A stretch of 64,000 bases of DNA from Streptomyces celluloflavus (lineage in GTDB: Bacteria; Actinomycetota; Actinomycetes; Streptomycetales; Streptomycetaceae). Below are positions 18,018-25,850 of the stretch, in pieces. The notes below the pieces were generated by a model that saw only the letters and a program-made list of their open reading frames with translations, did not search any database and was not told the DNA's origin. Within the stretch, counting starts at the first letter, position 1. Every line of letters begins with the position of its first letter. The position numbers were made by a program, and so were the translations under genes. The stretch lies in contig JOEL01000014.1 of NCBI GenBank assembly GCA_000720995.1, positions 62,001 through 126,000 on the forward strand. Direction: 5' to 3'.

Positions 18018-18467
18018 TCAGCAGCCGCGGTCGACGAGGTCGAACGACTCGTAGTGGTCAGAGGTGTAGTAGTCCTCTTCCGTCTGCTTACCGGCCACGA
18101 TGCGGCGGGCACCGCGGTTGGGCGAGCCCGGCGTGACGACGGTGTACTCGTGGTAGTAGCCGGACTTCTGGGACGGGAGGATGCCCTCCCGGTTGTCGAA
18201 GACCGTGCCGTCCTTCGGATACGGGAAGGGGCCACCCTTGTCGATCAACTTCAGGGTGTCGTGCGCCTGGGAGGGCAGGTCGGAGTAGCAGATGTCGCCG
18301 ACGGACTTGAGGTGCGCGGCCGGGGCGTGCGCCGTGGTGGCGTACGCGGTGGCGGGGTGGGTCACCGCGGCGGCCGGCGCGGCGGTGACCGCGGTCCCGC
18401 CGAGGAGAAGGGCCGACGCGAGGGCGCCCGCGGCGCCGATCCTGGTGATGCGTGGGGGGATTCTCAT
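18018..18467 (-). CDS. Secreted guanyl-specific ribonuclease (RNase Sa/T1 type)
   Basis: 149 residues. A signal peptide covers about 1-35 and an alanine-rich propeptide-like stretch follows. The mature domain matches RNase Sa closely: DICYSDLPSQAHDTL, GPFPYPKDGTVF.NRE, SGYYHEYTVVTPGS, GARRIV and EEDYYTSDHY. The general base Glu (NREG), the Arg (GARRIV) and the general acid His (TSDHYES) are all present, and two cysteines bracket the domain as in RNase Sa. It cleaves RNA 3' of guanosine outside the cell. No barstar-type inhibitor gene is adjacent. ATG 18467 gives a normal signal peptide; ATG 18494 would add nine residues. Confidence 0.9.
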   Translation of the reverse strand: MRIPPRITRIGAAGALASALLLGGTAVTAAPAAAVTHPATAYATTAHAPAAHLKSVGDICYSDLPSQAHDTLKLIDKGGPFPYPKDGTVFDNREGILPSQKSGYYHEYTVVTPGSPNRGARRIVAGKQTEEDYYTSDHYESFDLVDRGC

Positions 18468-18667
18468 GCCCCACAGGATGACGCGCGTAGACATGAGCCT
18501 GTCAATCCCAACGGGCGGATGTTTCCCGGGAGTTCACAAGGTCACCCCAGTTGGCCCACCGGCGCTCGCCCGTCGGTCACCCAACCCGCGCCCCCGACAC
18601 CTTCCCGCGACGGACACCCATCGGGCATAGTGGACAATTTTGCGTGTCGCGAACCGGGCCGAGCGGT

Positions 18668-18716
18668 TTGCCTCTGAGGCAAGTTTTTTGCCTCAGAGGC
18701 GAAGTCTCGTTATACC
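18668..18716 (+). promoter_or_regulatory. Double palindrome and promoter of the XRE-cupin gene
   Basis: TTGCCTC-T-GAGGCAA (18668-18682) is perfect and TTGCCTC-A-GAGGCGA (18688-18702) has one mismatch, with centres 20 bp apart. The second supplies the -35 (TTGCCT, 18688-18693), followed by a 17-bp spacer and -10 TATACC (18711-18716). Transcription would then start at or next to the ATG (18723). Repressor binding would cover the -35, a strong sign of autoregulation. Confidence 0.7.
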
Positions 18717-18722
18717 GGGAGC

Positions 18723-19349
18723 ATGACCGAGCTCCTTGACGAGCCCCCCGGCATCCCGCCCGAGGACCTGTCCACCGTCGCACCCCGCCTGCGTGACCTG
18801 CGGCGTCACAGTGGGCTGACCCTGGAGGCGGCGGCCCGACGGGTCGGGCTGTCGCCCGCCCATCTGTCCCGGCTGGAGACCAACCGCCGCCAGCCGTCGC
18901 TGCCGATGCTGCTGGCGCTGGCCCGTACGTACGGAACCACGGTATCCGACCTGCTGGGCGAGACCGCGCCCGAGCGCGACCCGATCCTGCGGGCGAACCG
19001 CACCGAGCCGTCGGGCGCCGGCGGCTGGACCTACTGGACGGTGGGTGCCGCCGGGCGGGCGATGCAGGCGCTGCGGCTGCACGTACCGCAGCGTGCGCAG
19101 GGCGACCTGGTGCGGGTGCACCCGGGCGAGGAGTGGCTCTACGTCCTCAACGGGCAGCTGCGGCTGACCCTCGGAGAGGCCGTTCATCTGCTGGATCCGG
19201 GGGACGCGGCGCACTTCGACTCGCTGACCCCGCACCGTATCGCCGCCGCCTCGCCGGGCGGGACAGACCTCTTGTTCGTGCACACCCTGATGCAGAGCGG
19301 CACCGCCGAGCTGTGCCTGGGTGACGCCGCGCCGCGCCGCGGCCTGTGA
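18723..19349 (+). CDS. XRE-family regulator with C-terminal cupin domain
   Basis: 208 residues. The helix-turn-helix is at about 22-78 (LRRHSGLTLEAAARRVGLS, then HLSRLETNRRQPSLPML). The small cupin barrel is at about 110-195 (VRVHPGEEWLYVLNGQLRL, LDPGDAAHFDSLTPHRI). The cupin probably senses a small ligand or metal. It is followed by a DUF6126 membrane gene, a pairing seen repeatedly in actinomycetes. The promoter layout predicts a leaderless transcript. Confidence 0.9.
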   Translation: MTELLDEPPGIPPEDLSTVAPRLRDLRRHSGLTLEAAARRVGLSPAHLSRLETNRRQPSLPMLLALARTYGTTVSDLLGETAPERDPILRANRTEPSGAGGWTYWTVGAAGRAMQALRLHVPQRAQGDLVRVHPGEEWLYVLNGQLRLTLGEAVHLLDPGDAAHFDSLTPHRIAAASPGGTDLLFVHTLMQSGTAELCLGDAAPRRGL

Positions 19350-19420
19350 TGCCGGGGGCGCGGACGATCTCCGTGCCCCCACCCGTGCCGCACCGTTCCG
19401 GAAGGGAAGGACCGTACACC

Positions 19421-19633
19421 GTGCCTGACCAGACCACTCCCTCGTCCCCCCAGACGTCCCCGGAGACCACGCCCCCGCCCGCGGAGCCGCTCGCCGACGC
19501 GGCGCCCGCCCGGGTGTACGTCGAGAACAAGCCACCCCGCGGACTGTATGTGCGGGTGTTCATCTACGTCATCGCCACCCATGTGCTGCTGGCCTTCATG
19601 AGCCTGCTGGTGGTCGTCGCCAAGTCCCGCTGA
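19421..19633 (+). CDS. DUF6126-family small membrane protein
   Basis: 70 residues from GTG 19421 (GAAGGGAAGG about 10 nt upstream). An N-terminal Pro/Thr-rich stretch is followed by PPRGLYVRVFIYVIATHVLLAF and one transmembrane helix, ending VVVAKSR. A longer frame from GTG 19346, overlapping the regulator stop, is possible. Function unknown. The gene follows the XRE-cupin regulator directly and is probably its target or partner. Confidence 0.7.
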   Translation: MPDQTTPSSPQTSPETTPPPAEPLADAAPARVYVENKPPRGLYVRVFIYVIATHVLLAFMSLLVVVAKSR

Positions 19634-20004
19634 CGGGCAGGGGCGGCGCCCCGCGGAACAAGACCCGCGCGCCGCCCCGTCGCCATCTCAGGGCCCCGGT
19701 ACGGGCTTACCGCCACCGCAAGGACTCCCCTCCGGCGGGACCGTCGACAGCCCACCCGTAGCCCCCGTACACCCCACCACCGGGCGAACCGCAGCCCCCG
19801 CCACCCCCATTCCCGGATGAACCGGACACCCGCCGAACCGTCTCGGCAACGTCCATCCCCCCGATGGGAAAGTCCATTGCCCCGCCGCGGCCACGGGGTG
19901 CAGCCTTCTTCCGCACTTCCACTCGCTCCACACAGCTCTCCAGAGATCACTGCGCACCCAGCACAGCTGTCCCTGAACCTCGCTGTACCGAGGAGGACCG
20001 AAGG
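19634..20004. other. Intergenic region with terminator
   Basis: GGGGCGGCGC (19640-19649) and GCGCCGCCCC (19669-19678) form a 10-bp stem after the DUF6126 stop. The rest leads into the GH84 gene. I looked for a DasR-type ACTGGTCTAGACCACT-like site, expected for aminosugar genes, and saw none. Confidence 0.5.
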
Positions 20005-22671
20005 ATGCACCGTACGCGTACCGCGGCGGCCACCGCGTTCGCCCTGGCCCTGGCCGCGATCCCCCTGGCGGGGCCGCCGGCCGCCGCCGCGACCGCGGGC
20101 CCCGCCCGCGCCCCGGACAGACCGGCGGCCGCCACCCCGCTCTCCCCCACCCCCCGGTCCGTCCAGGCCCGGTCCGACCGGGTCACCGTCACTCCGTCCG
20201 TCACCGTCGTCGCGGACCCCAAGGCCGACGCGCCCGCCCTGGCGCTCGTCGAGAAGTCCCTCAAGGCGGCGGGCGCCGAGCGGATCGTCCGGTCCGCGCG
20301 GGCCGCCGCCGGCCGGCAGCTGACCGTCTACGTGGACGGCTCGGGCGCGGCCCGGGAGCTGAAGCGGCTGGGCGCGCGCGGCACCGACGGACTGCCCGCG
20401 GAGGGCTACGCGCTGGCCGTCGGCGATGGCCGGATCGCGCTGGCCGGCAAGGACGCCACCGGCACGTACTACGCCGCCCAGTCGCTGCGGCAACTGCTGC
20501 CGCACCGCGACCGGCCCGGTGCCCGTATCCAGGGCACCGCCGTACGGGACTGGCCCGCCACCCCGCTGCGCGGCGTCATCGAGGGCTTCTACGGCACCCC
20601 CTGGTCGCACCAGGCCCGCCTGGACCAGCTCGACTTCTACGGCGAGCACAAGATGAACATCTACGTCTACTCGCCCAAGGACGATGCGTATCTGCGGGCG
20701 AAGTGGCGCGACGCCTACCCCGCGGACCGGCTCGCCCAGTTGAAGGAGCTGGTGGACCGGGCGCGGGCCCGCCATGTGGAGTTCACCTACGCCCTCTCCC
20801 CCGGCCTGTCCGTCTGCTACAGCTCCGATGCGGACGTCGCCGCGCTGACGGCGAAGTTCCAGACGCTGTGGGACATCGGCGTCCGGACCTTCGCGGTGCC
20901 GCTGGACGACATCAGCTACACGAACTGGAACTGCACCGCGGACAAGGACCGGTTCGGGACCGGCGGCGGGGCGGCCGGTACCGCACAGGCGCACCTGCTC
21001 AACCGCGTCAACCAGGAGTTCATCGCCAAGCACCCGGGCGCCGAGCCGCTCCAGACCGTGCCGACCGAGTACTACGACGTGCAGCCATCGCCGTACAAGC
21101 AGGCGCTGTCAACGCAGCTGGACAAGAACGTGCTGGTGGAGTGGACGGGTGTGGGTGTGGTCGCGCCGACGATGTCCGTCGCCGAGGCGCAGCGGGCCCG
21201 GGAGGTCTTCGGGCATCCGATCCTCACCTGGGACAACTACCCGGTCAACGACTACGCGACCGACCGGCTGCTGCTCGGCCCGTTCAACGGGCGGGAGAAG
21301 GGGCTGCCCGGACAACTGGCGGGGATCACCGCGAACCCGATGATCCAGCCCGCCGCGTCCAAGATCGCGCTGCACACGGTCGCCGACTACGCCTGGAACG
21401 ACCAGGCTTACGACGCGCGCGCCTCCTGGGGCGCGGCGATCGACGAACTGGCCGGCGGCGACGCCCGCACCGCGCGGGCGCTCCGGGCCTTCGCGGACGC
21501 CAACTACTACTCGGTCCTCAACCCCCGGCAGTCGCCTGAACTGGCCGCCGCCGTCGACGCGTTCGGCAAGGACGGCGACGCGCGGCGGCTGGACGCGGCG
21601 CTGCGCACCGTCCAGGACGCGCCGGCGGTGCTGCGCGACCGGCTCACCGACCGGGGCTTCGTCCAGGACAGCGAGCCCTGGCTGGACGCGACGCACGCCT
21701 GGGGCACCGCGGCGCGTACGGCGCTGAAGCTGATCGAGGCGACCCGGGCGGGCGACGACGCGAAGGCGTGGCAGCTGCGCCAGCGCATACCCGAGTTGGT
21801 GCGGACCGCCAGGTCCTTCGTCTATGTCGATCTGAACGGCAAGAAGGTCCCGGTGCGGGTCGCCGACGGAGTGCTGGACACCTTCATCGAGGGCGCGCTC
21901 GCGGCGCATGACGCGGCGCTCGGGGTGACCGGCCGCCCCACGGCCTCGACCGATCTCGCCGCCTACCAGGACAACACCGTCTCCCGGATGACCGACGGCG
22001 ACGACGCCAGCTACTTCTGGAGCGGCGCCGCCCCGAAGGCCGGTTCCTATGTCGCGCTGGATCTGCACACCGAGCGTCCGCTGGGCCGGATCACCCTCGC
22101 GATGGGCAAGAGCGGCAGCCCGGACGACTATCTCCACCACGGCGTTCTCGAATACTCCGCGGACGCCACGCACTGGCGGCAACTGGCCGCCTTCGACGAC
22201 ACGGCGGAGATCACGGTCGATCCGCCGGCCGACGCCGGAGCCCGGTATGTGCGGGCCCGCGCCACGCAGTCCCAGGACAACTGGCTGGCGGTACGGGAGT
22301 TCACGGTCGCCGGGTCGGACACGGTGACCGGCGGCCCGCCCGCGGCTGCGGGCAGCGCGCTCGGGGCGGCGGCGGACGGCGACCCGACGGCCGCCTACCG
22401 CGCGGCGCGGGCGGCGCAGTCCGGCGAGTCACTGGAGTTCACCCCGGCCACACCCCGCACCGCGCGGTCCGTGGTGGTACTCCGCCCGCAGGGCGCGCCG
22501 CCGAAAGCCGCCCGGGTCCAGGTCCGTACGGCCGGCACCTGGCGCACGCTCGGCACCCTGTCCGGCGCCTACACCCGGCTCGCGACGGGCGGCGGCACCA
22601 TCGAGGGCGTACGGCTGGTCTGGCGCACGGGGACGGCGGCCCCCGAGGTCAACGAGGTGATCCTGCACTGA
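20005..22671 (+). CDS. Secreted GH84-type beta-N-acetylglucosaminidase/hyaluronidase
   Basis: 888 residues. Signal peptide at about 1-30; GH20b-like N-terminal domain to about 175; GH84 catalytic barrel from about 180 (PLRGVIEGFYGTPWSH) to about 470; helical region; and an F5/8-type C carbohydrate-binding domain at about 640-770, plus a further beta-rich tail. The substrate-assisted catalytic aspartate pair is D301-D302 in VPLDDIS. It removes terminal beta-linked GlcNAc from glycoconjugates or hyaluronan-like polymers outside the cell. GAGGAGGACCGAAGG precedes the ATG. It is transcribed alone between two hairpins. Confidence 0.9.
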   Translation: MHRTRTAAATAFALALAAIPLAGPPAAAATAGPARAPDRPAAATPLSPTPRSVQARSDRVTVTPSVTVVADPKADAPALALVEKSLKAAGAERIVRSARAAAGRQLTVYVDGSGAARELKRLGARGTDGLPAEGYALAVGDGRIALAGKDATGTYYAAQSLRQLLPHRDRPGARIQGTAVRDWPATPLRGVIEGFYGTPWSHQARLDQLDFYGEHKMNIYVYSPKDDAYLRAKWRDAYPADRLAQLKELVDRARARHVEFTYALSPGLSVCYSSDADVAALTAKFQTLWDIGVRTFAVPLDDISYTNWNCTADKDRFGTGGGAAGTAQAHLLNRVNQEFIAKHPGAEPLQTVPTEYYDVQPSPYKQALSTQLDKNVLVEWTGVGVVAPTMSVAEAQRAREVFGHPILTWDNYPVNDYATDRLLLGPFNGREKGLPGQLAGITANPMIQPAASKIALHTVADYAWNDQAYDARASWGAAIDELAGGDARTARALRAFADANYYSVLNPRQSPELAAAVDAFGKDGDARRLDAALRTVQDAPAVLRDRLTDRGFVQDSEPWLDATHAWGTAARTALKLIEATRAGDDAKAWQLRQRIPELVRTARSFVYVDLNGKKVPVRVADGVLDTFIEGALAAHDAALGVTGRPTASTDLAAYQDNTVSRMTDGDDASYFWSGAAPKAGSYVALDLHTERPLGRITLAMGKSGSPDDYLHHGVLEYSADATHWRQLAAFDDTAEITVDPPADAGARYVRARATQSQDNWLAVREFTVAGSDTVTGGPPAAAGSALGAAADGDPTAAYRAARAAQSGESLEFTPATPRTARSVVVLRPQGAPPKAARVQVRTAGTWRTLGTLSGAYTRLATGGGTIEGVRLVWRTGTAAPEVNEVILH

Positions 22672-22675
22672 CCCG

Positions 22676-22699
22676 GGGCCGCGCGCAGGTGCGCGGCCC
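22676..22699 (+). terminator. Terminator of the GH84 gene
   Basis: GGGCCGCGC (22676-22684) and GCGCGGCCC (22691-22699) around a 6-nt loop, starting 5 bp after the stop codon. Confidence 0.65.
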
Positions 22700-22884
22700 G
22701 CGTGGGCGGACACCGGCGGGGCCCGGCACTCACCGGCACCGGACCTCGCCCCGCCCGCCCCCTGAAGCGGTCGGAGCGCGGACCGTCCCTCCCCCGGAGC
22801 AACACAGGCCACCATGGGCCGGCTGTCCCTCGCATCAACGGTGGACCGGTCCCCGACCACGCATACGCCCTCAACCGCCCGTAC

Positions 22885-23068
22885 TCACGGCGCCCACTCC
22901 TCGGCGAGCAGGCCGAGAACGACCAGGTCGACGAAGGCCCCGTACACCCAGGCGGAACGCCGCAGAGTGCCCTCGACGGAAAATCCGGCCCTCGTCGCAG
23001 CCGTGATCATCGCGGTGTTGTCGGCGAGGGTCTCGATCTGCAGCCGGTGCAGGCCGCGTACGGAGGCC
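22885..23068 (-). pseudogene. C-terminal fragment of a RimJ/RimL-type GNAT acetyltransferase
   Basis: The minus-strand frame ending at 22885 carries GLHRLQIETLADNTAMI, then AATRAGFSVEGTLRRSAWVYG and a LLAEEW end, the last ~60 residues of a ribosomal-protein-type acetyltransferase. Homology stops at about 23068, where phage terminase sequence begins on the other strand. The N-terminal part of the same family lies at 31630-31875, also on the minus strand and in the correct order. About 40 middle residues, including the acetyl-CoA loop, are found in neither piece. Confidence 0.75.
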
Positions 23069-24023
23069 GTGCTCGACGCGATCGTCGACCACAAACGCAT
23101 TGCCGCTCCTGCCGGGTTCGGCGTCGGCAAGACCCATCTCGCCGTGCGGGCCGCCGTCTGGTGCACCAACGTCCATCCGGTCGGCACCGCCTTGTGCATC
23201 ACCACAGCGACGAGGTTTCGCCAGGTGCAGCGGCAGCTCTGGCCGCACATCCGCAAGGTGGTGCCGCGGGCCGGCCTGCCGGGCTGTTGCCGGCACGGTC
23301 CAGTACAAGATGCCCGACGCGTACGGCCAGGACGTTGTGGTCACGTACGGCTTCTCAGCGCCGGCCAACGACGAGGTGGCGATGCAGGGCATCCATATAC
23401 CTCACCTGCCGCTCATCGTGGACGAGGCGGGCGGTATCAACCCGTGATCGGCGCGGCACCAACAACCTGCTCACGGGCGGGCACGCAGTGATGCTCGCGA
23501 TCGGCAGCCCTGCGATGGACGATCCCGTGTCCTGGTTCGAGGAGTTGTGCATCGAGAGCGAAGACCCGAGCGAGACGACGACCGTCACCATCCCCTCCCC
23601 CGACTCCCCAGCAATCGCCAAGGAGCGGACGCCGTACTGCGCGGACTGCACGGACTGCCCCGACGGCATCGCCCGGCACTCCCTCGCCGACCACATGCCG
23701 GACCAGGACTGGGTCGACCGCACCATCCGGTCGTACGGCGAAGACCACCTGTACGTGATCGCCAAGGTGTTCGCTCGGTTTCCTCGGGGCGGCGGCGAGG
23801 CGCCGAGTACACCGGGCGCGTGCCGGACTACGCGGAGCCGGACGCAGAGCCGCTGCGCTGGGAGCGCCTCAGCACCGTGTGCGGTTGCTCGGAGGAGGAC
23901 CGGGCACCGCACGACATCACCCCGGAGACGGGCGACCCGCGCCTGTTCCCGACGAAGCCGCCGTTCCTGCCCGGCTGGCGCCGTCCGGCGAGCGACATCG
24001 GCCTGCAGCCGCCCGCCTGGTGA
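23069..24023 (+). pseudogene. Frameshifted phage terminase large subunit
   Basis: Terminase similarity runs through three frames. The Walker A-like APAGFGVGKTHLA and the TTATRFRQVQRQLWPHIRKV segment are in the first. After a shift near 23285 come VVVTYGFSAPANDEVAMQGI and the Walker B-like LPLIVDEAGGI. After another near 23447 come NNLLTGGHAVMLAIGSPAMD and DRTIRSYGEDHLYVIAKVFARF. At least two frameshifts and loss of both ends mean no functional motor. No other recognisable phage gene survives next to it. Confidence 0.65.
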
Positions 24024-24130
24024 GTGCGGCAAGGGAACCCAGGACCGTCACCGGGCCCGGCAGCGCTACCCTCCCGCCCGCGTTGGGAGCACTTCTCCTC
24101 TCCACCTGGTCCCACGGCTGCAGCCGGAGC

Positions 24131-24160
24131 GGTGCATCTCCGCCCGGGCGGAGGTGAACC
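24131..24160. repeat. 30-bp near-perfect palindrome
   Basis: The core CTCCGCCCGGGCGGAG (24138-24153) is a perfect 16-bp palindrome, and outward the match continues with two mismatches over 30 bp. It sits between the terminase remnant and the DHDPS remnant. It could be a terminator, a protein-binding site or an old recombination site; the sequence does not decide. Confidence 0.5.
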
Positions 24161-24204
24161 GCCGAGGAGGGAGGGTACTGGCTGCGGACCCCGGTGCTCT
24201 CCAC

Positions 24205-24584
24205 GCAGGCGGTAGTGCTCCACGACCGCCGCCCGCTCCGCCCGGTAGGCGTTGGGCGGCGGCAGCAGCACCGAGGTGGCGCCGGCCTTGGCTGCCTGCT
24301 TGGCCCAGCGGCGGGCCTCGAAGGCACCGTACGCGGCCACGCCCGGCATCACGCCGAAGCCGTCGGGGGCGGTGGACGGCGGTCTCGACGACGCGGGCGC
24401 GCTCCTCGGCGGTCAGCGTCTGGTACTCGCCCAGCGAGCCGTTGGGCGCCACGCCGTCACAGCCGCCGGCGGCCAGGAAGCGGACATGCTCGGCGAAGGC
24501 GTCGTAGTCGACCGACAGATCGTCGTGGAACGGCAGGGCCGTGGCGACGTGGACTCCGTGTCAGGGCCTCGCGGAGTTGGTCAT
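24205..24584 (-). pseudogene. Dihydrodipicolinate synthase-family remnant
   Basis: From an ATG at 24584 with GGAGC upstream, the minus strand reads seven residues and then an in-frame TGA (24561-24563). It continues in the same frame with ALPFHDDLSVDYDAFAEHV, GGCDGVAPNGSLGEY and LTAEERARVVETA. A frameshift near 24370 leads to GVMPGVAAYGAFEARRWAKQ and LPPPNAYRAERAAVVEHYR, after which similarity ends. The catalytic-lysine half is lost. The family includes hydroxyproline-pathway deaminases. It is divergent from the LysR gene, its probable former regulator. Confidence 0.75.
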
Positions 24585-24781
24585 GCTGCAGCTCCTTGAC
24601 TGGTGTGGGAAAGAAGGTAGTAGTGCAATGTCACACGCCATAGACCTGGAACCGGGCTGATGGCCCGATGCCGCGGATCGGGTAACGGCCGTGCTGCCGG
24701 CCCGCGTCGAACAGTGCCTCGTCCACCGGGACCATCGGACGTAAAGTTGGCACACTCCTGAGAGACCTGGAACGGGTGCTG

Positions 24782-25741
24782 ATGGAAATCGAACTGCGAC
24801 ACCTGCGGATTCTGTGCACGATCGCCGACACGCTGAGCCTCGGCCGGACGGCCGCCATCATGGGGTGCTCGCAGCCCGCCGTCAGCAGTCAACTGAAGCG
24901 CATCGAACGGCTTATGGGCGAGGACCTCTTCGTCCGGGGCAGTGCGGGGGTGACACCGACGCGCTTCGGGGTCGAGGTGGTGGTGCAGGCCCGCGAGGTG
25001 GTGGCGCTGGCGAACGCGATCGGGCACCGGTCCACCGCGAGCCGCCGCGGAGCTGATCGGGTGCTGCGGGTAGCCGCGACGAATACGCCCATCCTGCCGG
25101 GGCTCCTGCAGCGGGCGCGCACCGTCCTGCCGGCGCTGACCGCGCAGGTGAGCAGCGTGTACTCCTCGGCCGAGATCATCGGGCTGCTCGAGGACGACAA
25201 GCTGGACGTCGCCGTCGCAGTCGACTACCCCGGACGGGAGTTGGGGCATTCGGAAGCCGTGGCGCGCCGCGGCATCGTCACCGAGCCCAGCTTCGTGGCG
25301 CTGCCCGCCGACCACCCGGCGAGCGGGCAACTGGACGTGCCGCTGCTCGATCTGGCCGGGGACGCATGGTTCCTGACACCCGACGACGGTGCGGGCTGGC
25401 CCGGTGTCTGCTACGACGCCTTCCAGGCGGCCGGCTTCCGACCCGCCACCGTGCACGAGTACCTCGGTGACCGGGACCAGTTGCAGCGGATGATCGCCGA
25501 CGGGCTGGGGATCGCCGTCGTCCAGGCGACGTGCAAGCCGAACCCGGGTGTGGTCGTCAAGCCGCTGGCCGGCACGCCGCTGTGGTGCCGCTATGTGCTG
25601 GTGTGGCACAGGGAGCGGGTGTCCGATGAGGTCACGGAGGCGCTCTTCGGCGCGGCCCTGGCCGCCTACGAGGAACTCATCGCCCGGGCACCGCACTTTC
25701 GGGCGTGGGCAGCCCGCCACTACCCGGCCCCGCGGAGGTAG
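24782..25741 (+). CDS. LysR-family transcriptional regulator
   Basis: 319 residues from ATG 24782 (a GTG at 24776 adds two). The helix-turn-helix is at about 15-60: LSLGRTAAIMGCSQPAVSSQL, quoted in part as AAIMGCSQPAVSSQL, then KRIERLMGEDLFVR. The C-terminal ~220 residues form the substrate-binding fold. The gene is intact, although the adjacent divergent DHDPS-family gene is broken, so the regulator may have outlived its target. It is separated from the convergent collagenase by a strong bidirectional terminator. Confidence 0.88.
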   Translation: MEIELRHLRILCTIADTLSLGRTAAIMGCSQPAVSSQLKRIERLMGEDLFVRGSAGVTPTRFGVEVVVQAREVVALANAIGHRSTASRRGADRVLRVAATNTPILPGLLQRARTVLPALTAQVSSVYSSAEIIGLLEDDKLDVAVAVDYPGRELGHSEAVARRGIVTEPSFVALPADHPASGQLDVPLLDLAGDAWFLTPDDGAGWPGVCYDAFQAAGFRPATVHEYLGDRDQLQRMIADGLGIAVVQATCKPNPGVVVKPLAGTPLWCRYVLVWHRERVSDEVTEALFGAALAAYEELIARAPHFRAWAARHYPAPRR

Positions 25742-25780
25742 GCGTACGGGGCTTGTACGACACCGGCACAGCCCGAGGCC

Positions 25781-25812
25781 GTGGCCCGGCCGACCGGAGT
25801 CGGCCGGGCCAC
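25781..25812. terminator. Bidirectional terminator between LysR and collagenase
   Basis: Perfect 14-bp stem GTGGCCCGGCCGAC / GTCGGCCGGGCCAC with the 4-nt loop CGGA, between two convergent genes. Confidence 0.75.
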
Positions 25813-25850
25813 GGTCCCGGGTCATGCAACCACTGCCGTTCAGGAGGGGA

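Noticed and set aside
24131-24160. Calling the palindrome a known phage attachment site
   Set aside because: No integrase and no matching second copy were seen in the window, so the identity cannot be supported.
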